Below are positions 1 through 8,416 of a stretch of 64,000 nt of DNA, piece after piece. The DNA is taken from positions 181,275 through 245,274 of the forward strand of contig JAPLOF010000015.1 of the NCBI GenBank assembly GCA_026692665.1, given 5' to 3'. The notes below the pieces were generated by a model. The model did no database searches. It saw nothing but the letters and a program-made list of their open reading frames with translations, and had not been told where the DNA came from. How positions within the stretch are numbered: the stretch's first letter is position 1; each line of letters opens with the position of its first letter. A program made the translations under genes and the position numbers. The DNA comes from Planctomycetota bacterium. GTDB lineage: Bacteria; Planctomycetota; UBA1135; GCA-002686595.

Positions 1-2099
1 TTCCGGTACCAGACCTGGTACGTGCGCGTCCCCGGCCCCGTCACGAGGCCGCGTACGGAGATGCGCGGCTCAGTCGGGCTCGGATACGTCGAGGCACCCG
101 CCATGTTCGGCTTCGTCGCGAGGCGCACCACCGCACCGCCCGCGCAGCGCAGGCCGTCGCCGAGCGCCACCCCGAGACCGCCGCTCTGCTGCGAAGTGCC
201 CTGGAAATAGAGCGCCGAGTTGTTGGGCATCCCCGACCCAAGCAGGCGCAGCGTGTCGGAGCTGAGCCGGGGCCAGCCGGTTGCGAGGAGATGGGCGCCC
301 GCCGCCTGGATGCTGTTCGCGCAGCCGTTGCCGGGCGCACCGGAGTTGCCGCATGGACAGGCGGTCCCGCTGCCGTCCCCGAAGCAGTAGGGCATGCCGG
401 ACGAGATCGCGACGGCCAGCCGCATCGTGACGATCGCGCCGGTTCCGTCCGTGAAGGCGACGCGCAGCGCGATGCGTCCGTCGTGCCCGAAGCCCAGCGC
501 CGCGCCCGCTGCATCGTTGTTCGAGACCCAGGCGAACGACGCGATCGTCTTGAAGATCCCGGCCGAGGTTTCGAGCGTATCGCCCGGCAGGACGATCGGC
601 TGGAGGCCGAGCGCCGGGTCCCAGGCCCACAGCGAGTTGCCCACCACCGCGCCGCCCACGAGTGTCACCGGGAAGAGCAGCTGGCCGAGGTCGTTGATCG
701 CGAGCTGGCCACCGCCGAGGTGACTCGCCATCGAGCCGCCCGTGCCGGACAGGACGGTTCCCTCGCGGAGCACGAGCTGCAATGTGCCGGGGAATCCGGT
801 CCAAATCCCGGTGTCGTCCCCCGTCGTGCTCGTGCCGCCAGCGAGCGTGGCCTGACAGCACACACGACCGGAGGCCGAGAGTCCCAGGCTCGCCGTGCTC
901 CAATCCTCGAAGAGCGCGTTCGTGCCGGGTGCTGCGGCCCCTCGGCGCGCGACGATCACGGGAGCGCCGACGCCGGCACGGCAGAGCGCCAGGTCATTCG
1001 TGCTCGCAAGAGCGTCCCCGCCACGCAACTCGGTCTTGAAGAGCGTCTCGCCCGTGCGCGTCCAGGCATTCGGGCTGATTCCCGGTGTCCAGTTGTCGCC
1101 GGAGCTGGCATTGAACGTCGCGAGGGAGCTGCCGTTCGACGTGCCCGGCACCGAATCGCCCTCGCGCACCAGGACGGCGCTCCCGGAGCCGGGCGTGTGG
1201 ACCATCAACGCGACGTCGTCCGCGTCCGTCGCGGGGCTCGCACCCGCGCTCGTCGACAAGGTGACCTGGTAGAGGAGACGACCCGCGTCGTTCATCTGCG
1301 CGATGGATCCCAGCGACAGACTGGCGGTCGAGATCTCCGCACCCGCGATGCCGGGCGCCGCCGAGCCGCGCCGCGCGACGAGCTCGAGCGCACCGGGCAG
1401 TCCCGACCAGAGGCCGGCCTGATTCAGCGTTCCGACCACGTCGCCGCCCGTCAGCGTGCCTTGGAAGTAGATGCGCCCCTCGCGGTTGATGCCCGTGGTC
1501 GAGAGGCTCGGCGAGGTGAATGTCTGCACGAACGTCGCGCCCACGGTGCCCGGCGCGGCATCGCCTTGCTGCACGAACTTGGCTTGCGCGCCGAAGAAGC
1601 CTCCGAAGACGCCTTCGTCGTGAGTGGAGTCGATCGTGCCACCCACTGGATCGTTGAGATACGAGCCCCACCACATGCGCCCATCGGGGCTGAGGCGCAC
1701 GACCCCACTCAAAGACGCGACTGCACCACCGTTGATGGCGAGGACGATCCCCGCAGGCATGCCAGGCGCCTGGTCGCCACCGCGGACCACCATCCGCAGG
1801 TCGGCGCGCGATGAGCCGTAGAAGTGGGCGCGCTCGGTCGTCGCAGTCTGCGTGCCACCCGAGATGCGCCCCCGGAAGAGAAGGCGGCCGGATTCGTCGA
1901 CGACCGGGTTGTCGCCGAGCGCGCCAGATCCGCCGAACGAAAGTCCCGGCATGGGAGCCCCGGAAGGTCCAGGCACCGCATCGCCGTCGGCTGCCACGAT
2001 CGTGCCCTGCGTCGAGAGGAGACCCTGCGCACGCGACTCGGCGGCAAGCACGGCGGACAGGCCCGTGAACAAGAGGCCTTGGATTGGGGAGCGGATCAT
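1..2099 (-). CDS. Secreted NxxGxxAF-repeat protein with Cys-rich C-terminal module (partial, 3' end off window)
   Basis: About 699 codons are visible; the last ~20 residues and the stop lie beyond the left edge. ATG at 2099 begins a signal peptide ending near residue 25 (SRAQ). Residues ~30-550 are tandem repeats with ND.GIW.G..G.L.LV.REG..PGT and N..G...F patterns, like the 'choice-of-anchor tandem repeat NxxGxxAF' family. From ~570 the C-terminal module begins (YCFGDGSG, CPCGN, GSGMPNNSALYFQGT, VRGLVTGPGTRTYQVWYR). It is a clear paralogue of the N-terminal half of the gene at 3730-7488 (shared SRADLRMVVRG-type blocks). Probably extracellular or surface-attached; no enzymatic motif is seen. 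Confidence 0.85.
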   Translation of the reverse strand, partial: MIRSPIQGLLFTGLSAVLAAESRAQGLLSTQGTIVAADGDAVPGPSGAPMPGLSFGGSGALGDNPVVDESGRLLFRGRISGGTQTATTERAHFYGSSRADLRMVVRGGDQAPGMPAGIVLAINGGAVASLSGVVRLSPDGRMWWGSYLNDPVGGTIDSTHDEGVFGGFFGAQAKFVQQGDAAPGTVGATFVQTFTSPSLSTTGINREGRIYFQGTLTGGDVVGTLNQAGLWSGLPGALELVARRGSAAPGIAGAEISTASLSLGSIAQMNDAGRLLYQVTLSTSAGASPATDADDVALMVHTPGSGSAVLVREGDSVPGTSNGSSLATFNASSGDNWTPGISPNAWTRTGETLFKTELRGGDALASTNDLALCRAGVGAPVIVARRGAAAPGTNALFEDWSTASLGLSASGRVCCQATLAGGTSTTGDDTGIWTGFPGTLQLVLREGTVLSGTGGSMASHLGGGQLAINDLGQLLFPVTLVGGAVVGNSLWAWDPALGLQPIVLPGDTLETSAGIFKTIASFAWVSNNDAAGAALGFGHDGRIALRVAFTDGTGAIVTMRLAVAISSGMPYCFGDGSGTACPCGNSGAPGNGCANSIQAAGAHLLATGWPRLSSDTLRLLGSGMPNNSALYFQGTSQQSGGLGVALGDGLRCAGGAVVRLATKPNMAGASTYPSPTEPRISVRGLVTGPGTRTYQVWYR

Positions 2100-2348
2100 C
2101 GTCCTCGGTCCTTCCGATTTCGGAGTGCGGAGTGCAGGTGACGCTGACGGTTGGGGCACGGGGACCGCGCGGAGTCTCCGGGTGCGCGCGCACCGGCACG
2201 GAGGAAGGAGCGTGCGCCTACGCTGGGTTCCGCGCCATCGCACCTTCGGGCAGCCCTCCCTGGGCGGCAGGCTGACCACGCTGCCCCAACGTGCTATTCC
2301 GCCTCTTGCTGCGGTGTGCCAGCCTTTCTGCCGGCCCCAAAACCACGG

Positions 2349-3368
2349 ATGAACATGAAACTGAACCTCGTCCTCCTCTCCGCGCTCGCAGTCCTCGCTC
2401 CCGCCGCTTCCGCGGGCGAATTCCGCTTCCGCTTCCTCGGCTCCGTCAGCACCGCGTCGAATCCGAACGGCGCCTACGCCGGCGTGATGGCCGGCGACGC
2501 CGCGGAACTCGTCTGCGAAGTCGAGACCGTGACCCCGCCCCCGGTCGTCGTCGCGCCCGGCCAGTACGTCAACTACGCGGTCAACACCGCGACGATGACG
2601 CTGCGGCTGGGCTCGATCGTCGTGCCCTACACCTCCGGGGCACCGGTGGTCGGCATGGTCAACGCATTCCCCGTCTCGGACGGCGTCCAAGGACCCGCGG
2701 CGTCGATGGGCTCCAAGAACCTGGCCTACAGCATCAACCACAACAGCGGACTGTGGGTCTCGACGGATCCGGCCCAGAACGTCGGCACCCACCCGATCGT
2801 GGTCGACTCGTCGTTCTCGTTCACCTTCCAGGTCACGGGGGGCGGCACGTTCCTCGAGATCTTCCCGTCGAGCATCGTCGTCGAGCGCGTCGAGGTCGGC
2901 ACGGGCTTCTGCTTCGGGGACGGCAGCGGCACGGCGTGCCCGTGCGCGAACTCCTCCCCCACCGGAACCGGCGTGGGATGCCTGAACTCGCTTGGTACGG
3001 GCGGCAAGCTGCGCGTCTACGGGCTCGCGAGCCTCGCGGGGGACACGCTGCAACTCGCAGGGAGCCAGATGCCGATCAGCTCGGCGCTCTACTTCCAGGG
3101 AACGACCCAGCAAAGCGGCGGCCTCGGTGTCGCTTTCGGCGACGGCCTACGCTGCGCCAGCGGGACGATCATCCGTCTGGGCACGAAGTCCAACGTGAGC
3201 GGCGCGTCGCAGTACCCGGCTGCGGGCGACCCTTCGGTTTCGGTGCGCGGCCTCGTCACGAGCCCCGGCACGCGCGAGTACCAGTGCTGGTATCGCAACG
3301 CGGCGGCGTTCTGCACGGCGTCCACGTTCAACCTGACGAACGGCGTCTCGATCAGCTGGACGATGTGA
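2349..3368 (+). CDS. Secreted protein with N-terminal beta domain and Cys-rich C-terminal module
   Basis: 339 residues. ATG at 2349 gives the signal peptide MNMKLNLVLLSALAVLAPAA, with cleavage near residue 23. Residues 24-180 form a beta-rich domain I do not recognise (no metal or catalytic motif). From ~188 the shared module follows: FCFGDGSGTACPCAN, GC.NS, SALYFQGT, FGDGLRC, IRLGTKSN, VRGLVTSPGTREYQCWYR, FCTASTFNLTNG, ending ISWTM. Other family copies end in W.P, so the last two residues are slightly atypical. It is divergent from the partial gene ending at 2099 and is followed by a strong hairpin terminator. Likely exported; function unknown. Confidence 0.85.
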   Translation: MNMKLNLVLLSALAVLAPAASAGEFRFRFLGSVSTASNPNGAYAGVMAGDAAELVCEVETVTPPPVVVAPGQYVNYAVNTATMTLRLGSIVVPYTSGAPVVGMVNAFPVSDGVQGPAASMGSKNLAYSINHNSGLWVSTDPAQNVGTHPIVVDSSFSFTFQVTGGGTFLEIFPSSIVVERVEVGTGFCFGDGSGTACPCANSSPTGTGVGCLNSLGTGGKLRVYGLASLAGDTLQLAGSQMPISSALYFQGTTQQSGGLGVAFGDGLRCASGTIIRLGTKSNVSGASQYPAAGDPSVSVRGLVTSPGTREYQCWYRNAAAFCTASTFNLTNGVSISWTM

Positions 3369-3729
3369 CGCGGGCTCGCGAGAGCCACCTTCGCGCGCGC
3401 GACGGATCGCGCGCAGGAACGACGACCGGCCGCGGAGCATGGGCTCCGCGGCCGGTCATTTCGTGCGCGGTGATGCGGAACATGCAACGCCGCTCGCGAC
3501 GTGTTCCGGACTCCGCCCCATGTCGCCCCCCCACCAGTGTGAGTGAGGCAATTGCGTGGCGCCGACTGCCCGAAGAGGCAATGGCGAGAGCCTGCGCGCT
3601 GGATGATCCTCTGGAGACCAGGACCGCGCGGTGATCTCCGCGATGCGGTCCATTCGCCGCGCTCCGCGGCCCAAGCCGCGCCATGCGAAGAGTGTGCGGT
3701 CCTACACCACGATTCACGACGAGGACGAC
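3369..3729. other. Intergenic region
   Basis: 361 bp between two same-strand genes. It holds the 3424-3457 hairpin, then presumably the promoter and leader of the 3730 gene. No clear -35/-10 or other gene is visible. Confidence 0.5.
3424..3457 (+). terminator. Strong hairpin terminator
   Basis: A perfect 15-bp stem (3424-3438 with 3443-3457) and a 4-nt loop lie 56 bp after the stop at 3368. A short ATTTCG stretch follows. It fits a terminator for the gene at 2349-3368, although the U-tract is weak. Confidence 0.75.
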
Positions 3730-6700
3730 ATGATGAAGAACGGCACATTGGGAGCGAAGAGCGTCGCAGCGTTCATGGGGCTCGCCAGCCTCGCGGGCGG
3801 AGCGGCGGCACAGGGCTTGGTCGCGTCCCAGGGCGTGCTCGTCGCCACGGATGGCGACCCCATCCCGAACGCCAACGGCGTCCCCATCCCGAACTTCACC
3901 TTCGGGGGCTCGGGCGCGCTGGGCAACAACTGCGTTCTCGCTCCCGATGGCAACGTGTTCTTCATGGGCCGCCTGCTCGACAGCGGCGGCAGCACGACCG
4001 TGAGCAACGACCGCGCGCTCTTCCGCGGCACGTCGCGCGCCGACCTGCGCATGGTCATCCGCGGCGAGGACCAGGCGCCGACGCTGTCGCCCGGAGTCCT
4101 GCTGCGCACCGGAACCCAGTTCTCGACCGCGCTCGGCTCGAACGTGCGCCTCACGCCGAACGGTCAGCTCCTGTGGGGCTCGACGTTCTTCGACACGGTC
4201 GGCACGGCGATCCCGCCGGTCGTCCCCTCGAACGACGAGGCCTTCTTCGGCGGCTACCCCGGCTTCCAGGGCGTGCTCGTGCGCCAGGGCGATCCCGCGC
4301 CGGGCACGGTGGGCGCGATCTTCGCGCAGACGCTCAGCAACCCGAACTACGCGTCGCAGGGCATGAACCGCGAAGGCCGCGTGTACCTGACGGGCACGCT
4401 GTCGGGCGGCGACACGACGACGACGACCGGCATGAACAACCAGGCTGGCCTCTGGTCGGGCCTGCCGGGCGCGCTCCAGATGGTCGCGCGCAGGAGCACT
4501 CCGGCCTCCGGCCTGCCGGGCACGTACGCGATCGACACGAGCGCGACCGCGATCAACTTCGCGCAGATGAACGACGCGGGCCAGCTGTTCTACGACCTGG
4601 CCCTCTCGACGACTCAGGGCAGCCCGGCCGCGGTGGCCTCGAACGACCGCGCGCTGATGGTCCACACGCCCGGCGCGGGCAGCACGAAGATCGTGCGCGA
4701 GGGCGATACGGCTCCGGGCACGTCAGGCGCGACCTTCAACGCCGTCACCGGCGACGCCTGGGTTCCGATCGTGAGCGTCAGCGCCTGGACGCGCAGCGCG
4801 CAGACGGTCTTCATCTCCGAACTGCGCGGCGGCGACGTGGTGGGAACCACCAACGAACGCGCGATCTTCCTGGGCGGGACCAGCGGCCTGACGCAGGTCG
4901 TGCGCAAGGGCCAGCCGGCCGCGGGCACCGACGGCAACTTCTCGGCGTTCAGCACGACCACGACCAACGCGACCAACCCTCTGCTCAACGCCAGCGGACA
5001 GGTCTGCTTCATCGCCACGATCGCGGGCGGGACCGTCGCGGCCGCGAACGACACCGGCATCTGGGCCGGCACACCGGGCTCGCTGAGCCTCGTGGTGCGC
5101 GAGGGCACCGCCATGCCCGGCACGGGCGGCAGCCTCGCCGGCAACTTCAGCACGGCGGGGAACGTCTACTACAACGACCTCGGCCAGGTCCTGTTCAACG
5201 TGACGCTCGCGGGCGGCACGGTCACAGGCACTTCGTTGTGGGCGTGGGATCCGGTCGGGGGCCTCTACCCGATGGTCCTGAACGGCGACCAGGTGCAGTA
5301 CGCGCCGAGCCTGTTCCGCACCGTCAGCGGCTTCGGCGCGGTCGGCAACGCCAACGGCGACGGCGCCGCGCTGGTCTTCGGCCACGACGGCAAGGTCGGC
5401 CTGCGCGTCGGGTTCACGGGAAGCCTCAACGCGATCATGACGGCCCAGGTCCCCCACCCGTGCATCACGCCGTCGTTCACGGCCCAGCCCAGCACGGTCG
5501 GCGTCTGCGCCGGATCGATCGCCCGATTCTCGGTCGGCGTCGCGCACTCGACCGCGGTCACCTACCAGTGGCTGAGGAACAGCCTGCCGCTCGCGAACGG
5601 CGGCAACATCTCGGGCGCGGACGGTCTGGTCCTGACGATCAACCCGGCGCTGGCCGGCGACGCCGGCACCTACGAATGCGTGGCGACGACGACTTGCGGC
5701 AACGCGATGAGCCTGCCCGCCGTGCTCAACGTCAACTCGACCGACACGGACGGCGACGGGACGGCGGACTGCGCCGACGGTTGCCCGAGCGACCCGCTCA
5801 AGATCGCACCCGGCATCTGCGGCTGCGGCTTCGCGGACGTCGACAGCGACGGGGACGCGGTGCTCGACTGCCTCGACGGCTGCCCGAACGATCCGCTCAA
5901 GACGGCACCGGGCGTCTGCGGTTGTGGCGTCGCCGAGACGGACACGGACCTCGACGGCGTGCTCGACTGCCAGGACGGCTGCCCGAACGATCCGGACAAG
6001 ATCGCGCCGGGCACCTGCGGCTGCGGTGTCTCGGACGCGGACAATGACCTCGACGGGACCGCGAACTGTCTCGACGGCTGCCCGAACGATCCGCTGAAGA
6101 TCGCTCCGGGCACCTGCGGCTGCGGCGTGGCCGACACCGACACGGACGGGGACACGACTCCGGACTGCCTCGACGGCTGCCCGGGCGACCCCTTCAAGAT
6201 CGCCCCGGGGCAGTGCGGCTGTGGCCTGGCGGACACCGACTCCGATCTCGATGGCATCGCCGACTGCAACGACGGGTGCCCGAGTGACCCGCTGAAGACG
6301 AGTCCGGGAATCTGCGGATGCGGCGTCGCCGACACCGACTCGGACCTCGACGGCACGGCCGACTGCAACGACGGATGCCCGAACGATCCGCTGAAGATCG
6401 CGCCGGGCATCTGCGGATGCGGCGCAGCCGACACCGACTCGGACCTCGATGGCACCGCCGATTGCAACGACGGCTGTCCGAACGATCCGCTGAAGATCGC
6501 GCCGGGGATCTGCGGATGCGGCGCGTCCGACACCGACTCGGACCTCGATGGCACAGCCGACTGCAACGACGGCTGCCCGAACGATCCGGCGAAGACCGCG
6601 CCGGGCGCGTGCGGTTGCGGCGTCGCCGACACCGACTCGGACCTCGACGGCACGTCGGACTGCAACGACGGATGCCCGAACGACCCGCAGAAGACGTCGC

Positions 6701-7488
6701 CGGGCCAGTGCGGCTGCGGTGTCGTCGAAACGGACGGCGACTCCGACGGCGTCTCCGACTGCGTCGACAACTGCGACACAGTCGCGAACGCCGGCCAGGC
6801 CGACGTCGACATGGACGGCGTGGGCGACGCCTGCGACAACTGCCCACTGGTCGCGAACGCGAACCAGGGCGACTGCGACAACGACCAGCAGGGCAACGCT
6901 TGCGAGATCGCGAACGGCGTCCCGGACTGCAACGGGAACGGCGTCCCGGACGCGTGTGACATCGCGGCTCTGACGAGCGGCGATCTCAACAACAACACGA
7001 TCCCCGACGAGTGCGAGACGAGCGGCGGCACGCCGTTCTGCTTCGGCTACACGGGCTGTCCGTGCGGCAACAACGCGGCTCCCGGCTCGGGCCAGGGCTG
7101 CGTGAATTCGACGGGCCTCGGCGCGGCGCTCTCCGGCTCGGGCACGTCCTCGGTCGGCGCGGACACCCTCGTGCTGTCGGTGTCGAACCTGCCGGTTCCG
7201 GGCGGCGGTCCGGGCTACGCGCTCTTCTTCCAGGGCGACGCGCAGACGAACGTGCCGTTCCAGGACGGCCGCCGTTGCGTGAGCGGCGCGCAGATCCGTC
7301 TCGGCGTCCTGGCGCACACGGGTGGTTCGGTGAGCTACCCGTCGATGGGCGGACTGCCCATCAGCGCAGTCGGCGCGATCGGCGGTCCGGGTGCGCGCTT
7401 CTACCAGGTGTGGTACCGCAACAACTCGGGTCCGTGCGGCACGGGCTCGAGCGTGTCGAACGGTCTGGCCGTGATCTGGGCGCCCTGA
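3730..7488 (+). CDS. Large secreted protein: NxxGxxAF repeats, Ig-like domain, ten TSP3-like repeats, C-terminal module
   Basis: 1252 residues from ATG 3730; ATG 3733 is equally possible because GAGGA at 3721-3725 is better spaced for it. A signal peptide ends near residue 28 (GGAAAQ). Residues ~30-575 are NxxGxxAF-type repeats (ASGQVCF, NDTGIWAGTPG, REGTAMPGTGG). Residues ~577-668 form an Ig-like domain with the DAGTYECVA hallmark. Residues ~683-1012 are ten 33-residue units (DGCPNDPLKIAPG.CGCG..DTDSDLDG.ADC). Residues ~1013-1097 are classical thrombospondin type-3 repeats (DVDMDGVGDACDNCP) and a final NGNG.PD.C pair. The C-terminal module ends VIWAP. The Asp-rich repeats should bind calcium and form a rigid stalk; a surface adhesive or structural role is inferred. 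Confidence 0.9.
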   Translation: MMKNGTLGAKSVAAFMGLASLAGGAAAQGLVASQGVLVATDGDPIPNANGVPIPNFTFGGSGALGNNCVLAPDGNVFFMGRLLDSGGSTTVSNDRALFRGTSRADLRMVIRGEDQAPTLSPGVLLRTGTQFSTALGSNVRLTPNGQLLWGSTFFDTVGTAIPPVVPSNDEAFFGGYPGFQGVLVRQGDPAPGTVGAIFAQTLSNPNYASQGMNREGRVYLTGTLSGGDTTTTTGMNNQAGLWSGLPGALQMVARRSTPASGLPGTYAIDTSATAINFAQMNDAGQLFYDLALSTTQGSPAAVASNDRALMVHTPGAGSTKIVREGDTAPGTSGATFNAVTGDAWVPIVSVSAWTRSAQTVFISELRGGDVVGTTNERAIFLGGTSGLTQVVRKGQPAAGTDGNFSAFSTTTTNATNPLLNASGQVCFIATIAGGTVAAANDTGIWAGTPGSLSLVVREGTAMPGTGGSLAGNFSTAGNVYYNDLGQVLFNVTLAGGTVTGTSLWAWDPVGGLYPMVLNGDQVQYAPSLFRTVSGFGAVGNANGDGAALVFGHDGKVGLRVGFTGSLNAIMTAQVPHPCITPSFTAQPSTVGVCAGSIARFSVGVAHSTAVTYQWLRNSLPLANGGNISGADGLVLTINPALAGDAGTYECVATTTCGNAMSLPAVLNVNSTDTDGDGTADCADGCPSDPLKIAPGICGCGFADVDSDGDAVLDCLDGCPNDPLKTAPGVCGCGVAETDTDLDGVLDCQDGCPNDPDKIAPGTCGCGVSDADNDLDGTANCLDGCPNDPLKIAPGTCGCGVADTDTDGDTTPDCLDGCPGDPFKIAPGQCGCGLADTDSDLDGIADCNDGCPSDPLKTSPGICGCGVADTDSDLDGTADCNDGCPNDPLKIAPGICGCGAADTDSDLDGTADCNDGCPNDPLKIAPGICGCGASDTDSDLDGTADCNDGCPNDPAKTAPGACGCGVADTDSDLDGTSDCNDGCPNDPQKTSPGQCGCGVVETDGDSDGVSDCVDNCDTVANAGQADVDMDGVGDACDNCPLVANANQGDCDNDQQGNACEIANGVPDCNGNGVPDACDIAALTSGDLNNNTIPDECETSGGTPFCFGYTGCPCGNNAAPGSGQGCVNSTGLGAALSGSGTSSVGADTLVLSVSNLPVPGGGPGYALFFQGDAQTNVPFQDGRRCVSGAQIRLGVLAHTGGSVSYPSMGGLPISAVGAIGGPGARFYQVWYRNNSGPCGTGSSVSNGLAVIWAP
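5776..6765 (+). repeat. Ten tandem 99-bp repeats (33-aa TSP3-like units)
   Basis: Ten uninterrupted units with an exact 99-bp period; for example, the GACGGC start at 5875 recurs at 5974. Each encodes DGCP-D-P-K-APG-CGCG followed by D.D.D.DG..DC. Units 6 to 9 are the most alike, which suggests recent expansion at the 3' end of the array. The reading frame is preserved throughout. Confidence 0.95.
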
Positions 7489-7489
7489 C

Positions 7490-7523
7490 ATGGATGGACC
7501 TGTCAACCCCCGTTGATGGGTCC
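7490..7523 (+). repeat. Conserved post-stop element, copy 1 (12-bp stem-loop)
   Basis: Begins 1 bp after the stop at 7488 with ATGGATGGACCTGTC and is nearly repeated at 51247-51280 after another module gene. RNA 7496-7507 pairs with 7512-7523, including two G-U pairs and a 4-nt loop. All three stem differences from copy 2 keep pairing. Role unknown; it could be a processing, terminator or regulatory element. Confidence 0.6.
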
Positions 7524-7541
7524 GCGTTGCGATCGTGAAGC

Positions 7542-7571
7542 GCAGGCCGCGGGGCGATCCCCGCGGCCTGC
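7542..7571 (+). terminator. Hairpin terminator
   Basis: A perfect 13-bp GC-rich stem (7542-7554 with 7559-7571) and a CGAT loop lie 53 bp after the stop at 7488. There is no clear U-tract, as in the other hairpins of this window. Confidence 0.65.
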
Positions 7572-7825
7572 GTCGTCGGGGACAACCCCTCCGGAAGATG
7601 TGGGAGCCCGAGGTGGCGCACACGCGGAGCGAACCAGGACTCCAAGCGCCTTGGGGACGACGATTCGCTGGAGCCGTCGGCACGTTCGCGAGCCTCAGGA
7701 CGCGTGCATCGAACGCGCTGCTGGGAACGTATCCTCGCCATCGACGCGGCCTGGGCGAGCAGGACGGTGGATTCGACGCGGTTCGCGCCGCTCCCAGCCC
7801 CACGCGCGGCGGACCCCCAGCACCG

Positions 7826-8335
7826 ATGCGCGACCTCTGCAAGCAGATCGTCCTCAAGGCCACCTCCGAGGTCGTGCCGCAGTTCCGTCTCGACGCCCGG
7901 GGCGGCATCCACGGCGTGCCGCACTGGACTCGGGTCTGGTACCACGGGCGGCAGATCGCTCACGAGCTCGAGGTGAACCCCGCGGTGCTCGCGTGGTTCG
8001 CGTTCCTCCACGACAGCCAACGGCGGAATGACGGGACAGACCCGCTGCACGGGGCGCGAGCGGCGGACTACGCGACTCGGTTGCGACGACGCGGCGTGAT
8101 CACGGAGCTCGACGGGACGCACTTCGAGCAACTGTGCGAAGCCATGCTCCTGCACAGCGAGGGAGCGACGATCGGCGAACCCGTCGTGCAGGCCTGCTGG
8201 GATGCGGACCGGCTCGACCTGGGACGCGTGAGCATCCGTCCGCGAGCCGACCGCCTGTGCACGGCTCCCGCGCGCCGCGCCGCCACGATCGAGTGCGCCT
8301 TGCGGATGTCCATCGGGCAGCGCCGAAGTCCCTGA
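7826..8335 (+). CDS. HD-domain-like protein
   Basis: 169 residues from ATG 7826. The open frame extends upstream to 7535, but homology-like sequence starts only here. Motifs resemble a widespread uncharacterised HD-type family: GIHGVPHWTRVW near residue 32, FAFLHDSQRRNDG.DP.HG near 60, an HSEG segment near 115 and CWDADRLDLGRV near 130. The His, HD, His and Asp set could bind metal for phosphohydrolase chemistry, but no substrate can be named. It is cytosolic, with no signal peptide or membrane segment. No strong ribosome site precedes the start. It sits alone, 81 bp upstream of a Ser/Thr kinase gene. Confidence 0.75.
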   Translation: MRDLCKQIVLKATSEVVPQFRLDARGGIHGVPHWTRVWYHGRQIAHELEVNPAVLAWFAFLHDSQRRNDGTDPLHGARAADYATRLRRRGVITELDGTHFEQLCEAMLLHSEGATIGEPVVQACWDADRLDLGRVSIRPRADRLCTAPARRAATIECALRMSIGQRRSP

Positions 8336-8416
8336 AGTCGCCGTCCGGAGGCGCTCCGCGCGAGTTCCATGGCGTTCCCGCCGCGATCCGGCGAACCTGG
8401 GGGACGTCCGAACTCC

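Larger units (their letters stand above)
7489..7825. other. Intergenic region with two hairpins
   Basis: 337 bp after the repeat protein. It holds the conserved post-stop element (7496-7523), a terminator hairpin (7542-7571), and then ~250 bp of upstream DNA for the HD-like gene, where no feature is recognised. Confidence 0.5.

Noticed and set aside
5776..6765. Possible CRISPR array
   Set aside because: The repeats are contiguous, coding, in frame and have no spacers.
4723..7908. A 1061-codon open frame on the minus strand
   Set aside because: It runs antisense to the repeat protein; its own repeats only mirror the 99-bp units.
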